Shown here: positions 10,973-21,707 of the stretch, in pieces
Layout: each line of letters opens with the position of its first letter
Numbering within the stretch: position 1 is the stretch's first letter
Source of the DNA: Phlebiopsis flavidoalba
Lineage: Eukaryota > Basidiomycota > Agaricomycetes > Polyporales > Phanerochaetaceae
Length of the DNA: 64,000 bases
Assembly: GCA_035772785.1 (NCBI GenBank)
Contig: JAOCPU010000031.1
Location: 1-64,000, forward strand
Direction: 5' to 3'
Position numbers and translations under genes: made by a program
Notes under the pieces: generated by a model
Databases searched by the model: none
What the model was told of the DNA's origin: nothing
What the model saw: the letters and a program-made list of their open reading frames with translations, nothing else

Positions 10973-13148
10973 ATGCTGGGCCTCAACCTCACAGCCCTCG
11001 ATGGGGCCCTTCTCTTGGCCGCATTGCTCTCCGTCGTCCAGTAATATTTCTACGCAATAAACGGAAACTACCGCTTCAGGCTTTTCCCCCTGGACCTAAA
11101 GGGCTCCCAATCATGGGCAATGTCCATCAAATACCCACCTCCCACGAGTGGTACCAATTCTCAGCATGGGCAACAAATTTTTGGTGCGTTACCGAGGCTC
11201 TCTACTACGCTGGGGCCCGACTGAGTATGCCGCCCCCTCGTAGGTGACATCGTCCATCTGAACATGCTCGGCCAGCCACTCATTCTCCTGGGCTCCGCCA
11301 AGCACGCGAGTGCCCTGCTCGAGAAGCGCGGAAATATCTATTCTGATAGGCCGACGCTCATGATGGGTGGTGAGAATGGTAGGCTGGAAGAACACCCTTG
11401 TGCTCTCTATCCCGTACGGCGAGCGTTTCCCCGCGAATACCGGAAATTTGTCTCAAAGTTCATAAAAAACGAAAAGAAAAAAAAGGGGGACCCGCAAAAC
11501 ACATCGAAAAATACCATGAGCTGGAAGAGTACGAGGCGACGCGCTTTGTAAAGCGAGTCTTGCGTGACCCGTCGAACTTGCATGAACATATCCGGAAAGT
11601 AAGGTCACTCATCTGAAGATGGTGCATAAGATGACTCATAATTGTAGAACGGCCGGAGCCATCATACTCAAACTCGTGTACGACTATGACGTCGGCGAGT
11701 GGCGATGACGTTCTCGTCGACCTCATCGACAAAGCTGTCACCGAGTTCTCGACTATTTCCGCTCCTGGAGCTTTCCTGGGATCGACGTCTTCCCACTTCT
11801 GCGCCTATACGTACCGGCATGGCTCCCCGGAGCGAGCTTCCAGAAAAAAGCGCGCGCGTGGGCGAAGAGTCTCGAGAGAACTGTCGATACTCCATTCGAT
11901 TTTGTGACGAAGAGAATGGTGAATGCGGATTTATCGATTGGCACCTGGTATGACCTAATATCGTTCACAGAGTGATTCCACAAATGCACCCAACTACGTA
12001 TTTCAACGCTCCTTGAGACGGTAGAAAAGAAAAGGAGAGAAACTCGACAGCAGCAAAGAGTTCAACATCAAATGGTCTGCGGGTGTCTATTTACGGGGGG
12101 TCGGTCTACATTATACCCGGTGTTGATTTTCTTACTCATCGATCGTTGGCTGCAGGTGGCGCGGATACAGTAGGTCGTATTTACATGATAACGACACAGC
12201 AGAAGTCTCACAACCTAAACAGACCGTCTCTTCCGTCTATTCTTTCTTCCTCGCAATGACGCTGTTCCCTGAGGTGCAGAAACGCGCTCAGGCCGAGGAG
12301 ATAGACTCTGTCGTTGGCCCCCCAATCGCCCTTCCATCTTTCGCAGACAGACCCCACACCTGCCATATGTCGAAGCCTTGGTGAAAGAAGTCTTCCGGTG
12401 GTGTCCTGTCGCGCCTTTATGTTATGAGTGCGAATATGAATGTCGTTCTCCACGCGATTAATTATGTTCGTAACTTCGCTTTCAGGTATTCCACACCGGG
12501 CTGCTCCAAGATGATGTCTACGAAGGATACCTAATACCCAAGGGGTCCATCGTGATCGCAAATATCTGGTGAGGTATTTGTCTATGCGCCTCAAAGTACG
12601 TAGCTAGCTAACCAAATCTTAGGGAGGATACTTCATGACCCAGCGGTGTACACGAAATCCCGAACAGTTCGATCCGACTCGATACCTCACTGGCGAAACC
12701 GAAACCAGCCCACCTGACCCACAATGACTTTTTGCTTCGGATTTGGTCGGAGGTGTGTACAGTAATATAGCGTCGTCGCTATCAGTCTCTAACGATGCCT
12801 GTGGACTCACAGGATATGTCCAGGTATGTATGCTCCTCATGGTTGTGTGAAAAGGCACTAAGTTTTTCTCTAGGTCTTCACCTCGCTGATGCATCCGTCT
12901 TCATTTCTTGCGCTATGGCTTTGGCTGTATTCGATATCACGAAGACTGTCGAAGACGGTAAGGTCATCGAGCCACAGGTGGGATACACAGGTGGAACAAT
13001 CAAGTACGTCCTCGACGTCTTGATACGTGGAACGCTCGTGCTGACTGGTGACCGTAGCCATCCTAGCCCCTTTAAATGCACTATCAAACCACGCTCCGCT
13101 AAAGCTGAAGCATTAATCAAATCTGCTTCAATAGAGGAGCGTCCTTAG
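10973..13148 (+). CDS. Cytochrome P450 (P450-1), microsomal
   Basis: This is a haem-thiolate monooxygenase of the ER membrane. ATG 10973 starts a hydrophobic anchor (MLGLNLTALDGALLLAALLS), followed by the hinge PPGPKGLPIMGNVHQIP and GDIVHLNMLGQPLI. Helix-C and mid-region exons follow (YHELEEYEATRFVKRVL; TEFSTISAPGAFL). The ExxR helix reads LVKEVFRW (near 12390), then DDVYEGYLIPKGSIVIANIW. The haem loop FCFGFGRRICPGLHLAD is split by two introns around an 11-nt microexon (12813-12823). The C-terminus is KCTIKPRSAKAEALIKS. Intron-rich structure and sequence match P450-2 and P450-3, so the three form one local family. One-base insertions occur at AAA 12655-12657 and in the T run 12729-12733, plus others near the anchor. 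It converges on family copy A, 361 bp away. The substrate cannot be inferred. Confidence 0.9.
12813..12823 (+). other. 11-nt microexon in the P450-1 haem loop
   Basis: The sequence GATATGTCCAG is flanked by introns 12753-12812 (60 nt) and 12824-12873 (50 nt), both GT..AG. Joining exons at these points gives exactly GRRICPGLHLA, so the microexon carries the haem-ligand cysteine. Skipping it would remove the Cys and shift the frame. Confidence 0.85.
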
Positions 13149-13509
13149 TCCAATCATATCGTTGAGGCGGGCGCATAGCGTAGTTGCGCTACTAGACTCC
13201 AGCCCAATGGCAACGGGCCGCCGCCGCGGCAGAATCAGGCTGTACTAGTTTATCGTACCATAGCCTTCTACATAGAGGCGTAAGTCACAGTATATTATTT
13301 TTGTGAAACAGTCGAAGGACAATCTGTGAGTAAAAACCCGGCCGATTACTAGATAATCTGCAAAACACGTACCCGGCTGAGTACCTAAGGAGCACTCAAC
13401 TCGGATATGACTCAGGCAAGCGTCGGGGACATTGGAGCGAAAAACAACGCTATGATACCGAAAAAAAAAAGCTAAACTATAGAATTTTGAACGCAGAATG
13501 GGATCTCGT
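13149..13509. other. Convergent 3' spacer
   Basis: These 361 bp lie between the stop codons of P450-1 (+) and family copy A (-) and presumably hold both 3' UTRs. No coding signal is visible. An A run lies at about 13460-13470. Confidence 0.5.
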
Positions 13510-14610
13510 TTAAGGTCGGATGAGCTGCATCCCTGTGTTATGGACCGCCCACTGCAAGCGAGATTGCTCGGCCTCTTGACTAGCCATTGAGTATACGGCG
13601 CCTTTCTGCATTTCCATCTCATTTTGCAGAAGTGTGTGGCAGTATTGGAAGTTGGAAAGTCTCTGTGCCACCATCGCAGCCTGCGCAGGAATTGTCTCCC
13701 GCAGCATGGCAATCAGTTTGTCGACATTTGCAGGGGAGCCGTCTAGTGGCGCATTAATTAGCTGTCATACTTGTCGATGAGAGAGTGGCCTACCTTCAAA
13801 AGTCCCCTGCGATGGACGCCGCCGCGCTGGCTAGTGCGGTGCCGGCCATGAGTGCCGGCGCGGCGATGTGGAACACGGCGAGACTCGCGGCGGAAAGTGC
13901 GGACAGTACACCGGCCACGACGTGGAATATTTTCTTGAGCCAGCCGAACAGCCGCTGGCTGAGCGATTTCTTCTTCTGCCGGCACGCCACGCTCGAGCAC
14001 GTCGACTAGCCAGCGCAGAATTTCCTTCATCCCATTTGCGTACTCACTCACGGCTTGGGTACCGACGTTGAATTTCGCCTATGATCGCGACGACTTCGTT
14101 TGAGGCCTGCAGGATCATCGACCCGATTTTGGGTCCGATGCGTTTGATAGTCGTCTCTCCATGAGCACTCCGAGGCCTGGGGCTATGGTGTGTGCTCGTA
14201 CAATATTTTCCGATCTCCCGCAGTGCGCTGAGCGAGTTTATTATCAAGCCTGTCGATGTTTATGAGCGAATCTGGACCTCCAGATCAGAAGGCCTGCCGG
14301 AGGTGGAGCTAGGAATCATCCACTCAGCCATTGTAGTGTTAAAACGAGCAAGGGCAAGTTTACCTATCGATGTACCTCTTCAGGACGCGAAGACCTCTCT
14401 AATTCTTTCATCTCGCGTACAGCCTGTTCCAGAGCTCTATTCGGCCGTCCATATGTCCATGGGTCTCATGGATGCTGCTGTAAATGAGCTTTCGACTAGT
14501 CGGACTTTGGGTGTGAGCGTGGAGTGACGGTTGCGGATGCGGATGCGGGTGCGCGATATACAGTGGACTGGGATGGAGTCGGGTCGGTGTGTAGATGGAG
14601 ATTGGCCCAT
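13510..14610 (-). CDS. Uncharacterised three-copy family protein, copy A
   Basis: I do not recognise a named domain. Copies B (19193-20388) and C (32279-33552) define the family. The start is MGQSPST at 14610, matching copy B's MGQSSST. In order the protein has a Ser/Pro-rich head, a conserved block (RALEQAVREMKEL, then VFAS), a middle part with IKRIGPKIGSMILQASNEVV and EIQRR, and MKEILRWLVDVLERGV. The hallmark follows: SLSQRLFGWLKKIFHVVAG, then a long hydrophobic Ala/Ser-rich segment (LSALSAASLAVFHIAAPALM) ending in ASIAGDF. An intron at the same place in all copies leads to DGSPAN, LRETIPAQAAMVAQRLSNFQ, EMEMQKGAVY and the end GMQLIRP. One-base insertions sit before RQKKKS (near 13981) and in AGDF. 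The hydrophobic segment could be one long or two short membrane helices. Confidence 0.7.
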
Positions 14611-15834
14611 GATTGGGGGCAAATTACTGTGGGGGAATGTGACATGCGATGGACCATGTTATATGTCTGAGGTAGGGTCTAGCTGTTATAGGTACGACAT
14701 TGAGCAGCCCCCCTGCGCATCAGAGAGTCTGGCAGCTATAGGTGGCCTAGTGACTTTAATGCTGTCGTCGGAAGCGAACTCACGACATAGACAGTAGCGT
14801 TATCGCATATACCTGCGTGAAACATCAGCGCTTCAGCAATACAACGGTTATGGGAAAGTCACTAGTCAAGTTTATTATCAGGGGTCAATCAAATTCTGAG
14901 ACAGAAAGACTTACAGGCGAACATAGGAGGACGGCGGGGAGTAGCCGCACCTTCTAACTCGACCCATGAACAGTTTAAAAGATTGAAAGGTGTCTTTGGC
15001 AGGCCACTTACTTCTACATCCAATAGCTTTTTCTATTAACATTATGCATTCGCATCAAACTAAAAACATCCTAGCACCATATAAGGTTCTGTCTTTTCGT
15101 TGGTAAGGTTGGCGGAGTAGGCAGCAAAGGACGTACCGAGACCCTGATCAACATCACAGGTAGGAAAACTGCGGCTGCGGTAAACGACGAAAAAAGAACG
15201 GCAGCCAGTTATGTGACTCGTTTCCTTGCTTGGTTTTAAAGTCAGATTTTTGAATCGTCTACTGGCTGTTGCCAGTCATTAGATGGGGAACGTGCGGGCC
15301 GGTGGGAGGAATGTGGCCGAATCGAGGCGCCGTGTGGCGCACTCTGCAGACCAACGGGACCCGGGACACTCGAAGGCTAAACTTGATGGAGATGATCAGG
15401 ACCCCTCAGACCGCCCTCTCTCGAGTACTTCACTGTCCTGCGGACGACTCGAGCTCAAATACTTTTATTGAGCCTCAGTGTAATCTTCTGAGTCCAAAAA
15501 TCCGCGAGAAAGATGAACAATTGCATGGGCAAATATATACGGGGAGTTGTGGGGAATATTCTTACATTTAGAAAGCGCTTGGAAAAATAGGAGAAATACA
15601 AAGGTAAGCTTGGCGAGCGGCGACGTCGACAGATTAATGTAGTAGCAATATCCGATCCACTAGCTCTGCCCATTCTACCTCAATTGCTTCGTGCGCGATC
15701 GGGTCATACGAGAAGGCCCGGCAGTTGGAAGCTCTGGAGTGGGCGGCCGAGTCGCACTGAGCGGGGAGCGAGACTGCTTTCCCGTTGTTGGTCTTCTGCC
15801 GTTTATGCTGTATAGGCTCATCTTGCGCGGTCTT
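14611..15834. other. Intergenic region, nothing recognised
   Basis: There are short frames only. An ORF at 15269-15571 (+) has no features I can name. The region separates the starts and ends of family copy A and the FunK1 kinase gene. Confidence 0.45.
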
Positions 15835-18692
15835 TTAGAGGTCCGCTTTCTGGATGAAGTCCCCGGTCCCCGTCGACTTCTGCGGAAGAATATGGGGCTT
15901 CGAAGCCATCGCCGCCGCGTCTTCGCCTTTCAAGTCTCCATCGCCGTCTTCATCATCCCGAGGAGCAACAATGATTTTCAGGTCCAAGCCCGTGCTAAGC
16001 AGGTCAGACGCATCTTCGTCAAGCAGCTTTATGAAGTCCCTCGTGCAGCCTTCTCGCCATTGTTGAGAACGGCGGCTGTTTCGCCATACGATGGCGATCC
16101 CCATATGCCACCAGATATTGATCGTGGAGATTGTCCCGGATTATGTCCAGATTGTCAGCGAGAGTGTGTATCTGTGGAAGAACCTCCGCGAACGTTTGAA
16201 TGAACGTAGTTCCGGGAAGCATAGATTGGGTACGGTGTGCGTAGTTTTGCCGAACAAAGAGGACGCAGTCTGTTTATGATTCTTGAGATGGGTGTTCCAT
16301 TCGTTGTCCGACATCTTCGATCCCGACTTGATAAACTTGGAGCAAACCAATAGCCAGCAGTCGACCCACATAGCTGACTCCAGGTCGTGCAAGGGATTGT
16401 GCCTGAATTCATCAGCGTCGTAGGGCCGGAGTGGTAGGGGTGGGTCAAGCGATGGGGAAGCCGACTCCGAATCGAGTGACGTGGAAGCCAAGCCGGAAGG
16501 GGTGTATGACGTGTTGGTCTCGTTGGAATCCGAATGGTCCTCTACAGACGATGCATAGTCCGTCGTTGGTGGTACAGAGGCAGCATCTCCATCTTGATCC
16601 TCGCCTCGTTCATGGTTCTGGGAGGGTCCCGCCAACTTGCGGCGTTGCCGATTGCCCACGTTTTGACATAAATACGTATGCTTGTTCGTCGGCTTCAACA
16701 GCCATAAAGTAAGGAGTGCCCTGAATATCATGTTAAGGTCTCCGTAGTCAGCTACAAGCCTACAATCTCAATCATAGTCAAATGTCACACACCGTGCGAA
16801 TCCCGTGGGTCTGCACGTCGTCGACATGCTTGGCGTACTCGAGATCTGAAAGCTTTCCTACGCCGTCCCACCACGAGGATGTTACCTGTACTAACGTCTC
16901 GATGGACCCAACCACATTGGTGCAGTATCTGCAGGCCTAGAACGTCACAATGATGAGCTTACACGACTCAGAAGCCGGAGAAATCGGGCGTCCTACCTCT
17001 GACGGCGTCTGATAACGCACTGAGTGCACCCGAGAGAGAGTCTACCTGAGTAATCGTGCGACCGACTTCCTCGAACACGATCCGGTGATGCACTTTGGCC
17101 TCGTATCTCAGTATTTTATCGACAGGGTCTGCCGGTCTCTTGTTCACGCCACGCGGACCGTCTTGCGGACCGACGGCCGCCTTCTTGCATTTGTCATTGA
17201 CCCTAGTCCGTTTGTCCTTCGACAGCTTCACAACCTTCAACAGACCTTTTTCCGCGTTTGCTGTTGCGTGAGCGTCCGTTCAAGATGAGTCGATGAGTAT
17301 GATCACGTTTGGGAACCTCGCCGATATAAACATCACTGGCCGCTCTGACGTGCATGAAGTGTCGCTCGAAGCCCTCTAGGAAGCCGTTGTCCTCGGCCGC
17401 CTTGCGAACCTCTTGTAGAATATCGGCTTCGCGCTTCCGACTCGCGTCTACCCACCCGTCCTTGAGTACAAGAGGCTGCGGATCTTCTTCATCGTTTTTA
17501 TGGAGCTTGCGTACTTCCCATACACGAGTTCCACGTCCACGGAGAGCCTCCGCACCAAGGTCCGAGATAATGCGCGTCGTTTTGTATATAGTGTCGCCAC
17601 ACCTGATCCTGTACTGAAACGGTCCAGTCAACCCTTCTTTGGGAATCCGTTCCATAGTAGTATCCCACCCAAGCTGGTCTTCTTCCGCGTACATCACTCG
17701 AAGAAAAAAGTCGACCACGTGCCAATATTTCTAGATTTACGTTGTAAGCGAGGGTGCGTGTAACGACAGAACCTGTGATAGACAGGTACTCGCCTTGTTA
17801 AAATCAAACGGAAATGAAACGAGAACATCAGACCGGCTCGCGGACCAAATTCGCATTATGGTATCCTCAATCGTAAATGCAAAGACAAATCGTCTGCGGG
17901 GATCCTGTTGCATCAGGTAGTTAATCGACCACAGGATTTGAGTCCAGGTCTAAAGCCAATGTTCGTGTCATTATAGATACGAAGGTATCGATGCTGCGAA
18001 CTCACCTGGACGCTATCCGTTCTATCCTTCTTGAACTCTCCCGGGACGCCAATATTGATCCAGTCCGGCTTGCTATTCTTGTCAAAACGAGACGACGGTC
18101 CTCGACCATGCCGTCCCGTGTTGAGTAAGGCATAACAGTGAGGCCTAGTCTTGTTGGTGCGTGTGTGCGAGGTGGGGATCATGTCCGGGTTGCACTTGAA
18201 CTCGAGCGTCGGTTTTTCCTCTCTGACCAGAGGCCTCCTGACCGCGTCGAAAATTTTCTCAATATATTCAAACACACGATTCTCGTCATTGGGATTTTCG
18301 GATGGGTCTTCGAGGAACCACTCCCAGCGCAATGACGGCCGATCGGCTTTCTTGGATGTTTGCCGACTGGTTTGCATAGTTTTTCCATTGAGTGGCCGGT
18401 GGGCATAGGACTTTTTTCTTCTTAAGCCTCTCAAGAACCGTATGGAGATAGTCCTTGTCCTTTGACGGCAGCGGCGGGAGAATGCCCTCTTTGCCTAGGA
18501 AGGATTGGACAGGGAGCTGGGGGACGGACTTATTCAGTTCAGCGACCATGTTCTCCCGTCTCGTGTAAAGTTCAACAGCGCCTGGACAGGTGACAGCCAT
18601 ATTGGAGACCTTTTTTGTCATGGGCGAGTCAGCATGAGAAGGATGATGAGTTATGGAGCATCGTTTGCGAGCGTACTGGGAGCGGGAGCCAT
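15835..18692 (-). CDS. FunK1-type fungal protein kinase
   Basis: This is a predicted Ser/Thr-like kinase of the FunK1 family, expanded in mushrooms and related to aminoglycoside-phosphotransferase-like kinases; its targets are unknown. The likely start at 18692 reads MAPAPSTLANDAP. LPVQSFLGKEGILPPLP and the FunK1 N-domain segment PTLEFKCNPDMIPTSHTRTN follow. The ATP-lysine region is in LVLKDGWVDASRKREADILQ (near 17450). HHRIVFEEVGRTI leads to the catalytic loop HQCGWVHRDVSTGNIL (16876-16914, joined across an intron). SDLEYAKH replaces DFG, and GTPYFMAVEA (near 16700) follows after another intron. The family-typical HNPLHDLESAMWVDCW lies near 16390. The C-terminus contains QQWREGCTRDFIKLLDED and ends at 15835. 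Several introns and a few frame breaks are present. Length and motif order fit the family. Confidence 0.87.
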
Positions 18693-19192
18693 GATGAGGA
18701 TCGTGGAAGATTTGGCGCACTCGTCATCTCGTATTTATAGGAATGAAGGCGGAGTTGTAATTGAAAACGTGTAGAGGACAGAAACGTGGAAGAGACGATA
18801 CGGGTGGCCAAAAGAGATGGGCGAGGGGAGAGAGCAAGTTGAACTCGCCTTCCTAATGCGGTTCAAGGAGTGTGATCATGATGCGATCTGCGATTCAATC
18901 TCCGACGCTGTCCTGACCACGCACCAAAACCGATGCTAGTTCGGGTTATGCTCTCGCTGAAATGAATGCACAGCCCGCCTCGAGGACAGGAAATTAATGT
19001 AGAAGACTCTCGTCGGTGGCTCGAAAAATCAGTTTTCCTTGTCCTCGGGTCAACCGGTCTGATCCTCGGCCTCACTCCATGTCCAGAGACGAAAACCAAA
19101 CTTTACGGCGAGCCAAGTACTATTTCTTAATGATACATTCTCAAAAAAAGGTTTCTACACACTTAAGTACATACGCCAACCACCACATCCAC
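18693..19192. other. Spacer between the FunK1 gene start and copy B 3' end
   Basis: About 500 bp upstream of the kinase start and downstream of copy B. No gene is recognised. It probably holds the kinase promoter. Confidence 0.4.
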
Positions 19193-20388
19193 TCAAGTAC
19201 GAATCAGCTGCATCCCCGCATTATGCGTCGCCCACTGCAACCGCGCATGCTCCGCCTCCCGCCTGTCAAGCTCATACACCACACCTCTCTGCATCTCCAT
19301 CTCATGCTGCAGCAACAAATGACAATACTGGAAATCCGACAGCTTCTGCGCAACCATGTTCGCCTGCGCGGGGATCGTCTCGCGCAACAGCGCAAGCAGC
19401 TTGTCGAACTTTGCCGGGGAGCCATCTACATACACCTCATCAGCTCTCCAAGTGAGATAACCCGAAGGAAGACGCACTTTCGAGATCCCCCGCAAGACTC
19501 GCCGCCGCACTCGCCAACGCGGACCCCGCAGCAAGCGCAGGCGCCGCAACATGAACACACCGCCAGGACTCGCCGCCGAGAGCGCAGACAGCACACGCCC
19601 GCCACGACCTTAAAAATCTTTGCGGAGCCACCCAAACAGCCGCTGGCGCAGCGCTGTCGCGCCGGGGCCGCGCGCGCGGGTGGCACGCCGCGCTCGAGCA
19701 GCGCGACGAGCGCGCGGAGGAGCTCCCGCATCTCGTCCGCGCGCACGCGCCCACCGCCTCGGAGCGCCGCTGGACCTCCTCGTCGCATCGCCGCGAGCGC
19801 CTCGGGGGGACGGCTGCAGCAGCACGGCGCCGTCGTGCGCGCCGCTGCGCGCTGCTGCGCGCGAGTGGCGTCCGCCGCGCCATGAGGCACGCCGAGCGCG
19901 GTGTGCGCGCGGACGATGGCCTCGGACTCGCGGGAGCGCTGCGAGGGGCGGTGTTCTCGAGCTTGTCGATGTAGGACCGGATCTGGCGTTCGAGGTCGCA
20001 GGGGCGGCTGGACGTTGAGCTAGAGGCATGAAGTCAGCTGCTGCTCAGGTGGGAGCTGCAGGGCGTTGCCTGTCGATGGAGCGCCGCCAGGACGCGAAGA
20101 CGTCGCGGCACTCGCGCATCTCGCGCACGGCGCGCTCGAGCGCGCGGCGGCCGTCCATGGTCATTGGCTTCATCGATTTCGCGGTCATGGAGCGTTTGAC
20201 TAGGCTATGGGATGGTGGTGGAGAGGGAGATGGTGAGTATGTTGGGGATGGTAGCGGAGAGAGACGAGTATGTCGGGGATGGTAGCGGGGATATCGAGTA
20301 AGTGGGCGACGGAAGGAGGCGATACCGAGTACGTGGGTGACGGAGGCGGGGACGGAGACGGCGAATAAGTCGACGACGATTGTCCCAT
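19193..20388 (-). CDS. Uncharacterised three-copy family protein, copy B (GC-rich)
   Basis: This is the best preserved member of the family, with function unknown. The start MGQSSST (20388) is followed by a Pro/Ser/Tyr-rich low-complexity head, then MTMDGRRALERAVREMRECR and DVFASWRRSIDRQ. LERQIRSYIDKLEN follows after an intron. The signature RQRLFGWLRK and the hydrophobic run ending HVAAPALAAGSALASAAASL come next. The shared intron then leads to GSPAKFDKLLALLRETIPAQ, ANMVAQKLSDFQYCHLLLQ, HEMEMQRGVVYELDRREAE and the end NAGMQLIRT. The 19.5-20.2 kb part is much richer in G and C than copies A and C, mostly through synonymous-looking third positions. The head is a degenerate repeat of SPSPSPPP and TYS units. 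Frame breaks occur in the GC-rich middle. Confidence 0.72.
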
Positions 20389-21511
20389 GGCGAATACGAG
20401 CGAGCGACAGAGGTCGTCCGGCGAACAATGCCTGTCGCTAGACCATGATATAGGTCTCGAACGCGGCCTAACTCAATGCATTGCGACCTGAGCTTCCAGC
20501 GCATCACGTAACTTGCAATACACAAACCATGATCTGGTGACTGCAATGCTGTGTCGCAAGCAAGGGCTTGTGAACGGGCTGCCTAGTGTTATCGATATCG
20601 CGTTCAGCGTTGGCGAGATTTGTTCGGGGGCCACAACGACTGACCAGCCGAAACTCAACGCCGTGACGCCTCTTGTGCTGCTGTATGACCCCCAAGAGCG
20701 GCGAGACCTATGAGCCCATTGTGGCGGTCCACAGCGATCCCCGCAATTCTATAGCATCCAAACATCAGAAATGCCCTCTCTGAGCGCGCGAGCAGCTTAC
20801 CACGAACATGCCCACATCAAAGTCTCATCCCATCCCACAAAAGCTCTGTCTTCGGCATTGAACGGCGGAGCAGGGAAGGACTTACGAGGGCCATCGTCGA
20901 CGGAGCGAGCCGAAACCCTAATACGCCTTAGAGCCATCAAGGTCGCACATCACGTTGCTCTCGCCTCGAGACCCAATGGGGGATGTTGAGTGGGAGCGGT
21001 GGCGGGCTTGTAGCTGGCCTAAAACCGCAGGGTGAAGACCAGGTGAGTTCGGACGAGGTGTGCGGCTTTGCAAAGTACGTGCTAGGTCTTGGGTCCCTGC
21101 CACGGCGTCCTGGCAGTCGTCCAAGGGCGGCCTGCGGACATGGGGGGCCCCGAGGGACGGCGTGCTGCGATCCTCTGCGGTGAAGACAGACACGGTCTGT
21201 GCACGACGCCGCGGAAGGAGGACCGTGCTTTGTCCACAATCTCACACAATGACGACGGTGAGCAGAACGAGTTACTCGAGACGTGTTGGCCTCGTCCGCA
21301 CGTGGGAGAGGTAGCGCATACGCCGCCAGACCACTGGCCTCCTGCCACGCGCATCAAATCAGAGTCAAAGAACCGCGGCATGGTTATTGCATCCACCGGG
21401 GGTATACACAAACGTCAAACGTCTTCAAAACCATCCAGAAAAAATTGAAAACAAAACAAAAGAGAAAATGAACAGAGAAAAAAAATTGGGAAAGAGAATA
21501 GAAAAGAGATG

Positions 21512-21533
21512 AAAAAAAAAAAAAAAAAAAAAA
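21512..21533. repeat. A22 homopolymer
   Basis: An uninterrupted run of 22 A sits within an A-rich 110-bp tract. It could be the tail of a degraded retroposed element on the + strand, but no body of such an element is recognisable upstream. Confidence 0.8.
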
Positions 21534-21557
21534 GATGGAAAAACGATACAGATGGTC

Positions 21558-21618
21558 TTGCTTCGAGATGTTCGGGATTCATTGCTTCGAGATGTTCGGG
21601 ATTCATTGCTTCGAGATG
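21558..21618. repeat. 24-bp tandem repeat, about 2.5 copies
   Basis: The unit begins TTGCTTCGAGATGTTCGGG and ends ATTCA. Copies 21558-21581 and 21582-21605 are identical, and a third partial copy runs to 21618. It is non-coding as far as I can see, between an A run and the Gα gene end. Confidence 0.85.
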
Positions 21619-21707
21619 TGTCGAGGTGTTCTGTGCTTGCATTTCTTGCATATAGGTACAATTGCATTTTGTGATATCTTGCCCGCCGTGCCGATCAGTC
21701 GATATAA

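Larger units (their letters stand above)
20389..21707. other. Intergenic region with A/T-rich tract
   Basis: No recognised gene. Mixed GC-rich short frames (20900-21250) give way to an A-rich stretch (21420-21535) and a 24-bp tandem repeat just downstream of the Gα 3' end. Confidence 0.45.

Noticed and set aside
19193..20388. Overlapping GC-rich ORFs on both strands over copy B (for example 19016-19885 + and 19620-20018 +) as separate genes
   Set aside because: They are antisense shadows of copy B, whose minus-strand reading is supported by two paralogues.
21552..21622. CRISPR-like array
   Set aside because: The repeats are directly adjacent without spacers, and the host is a eukaryote.
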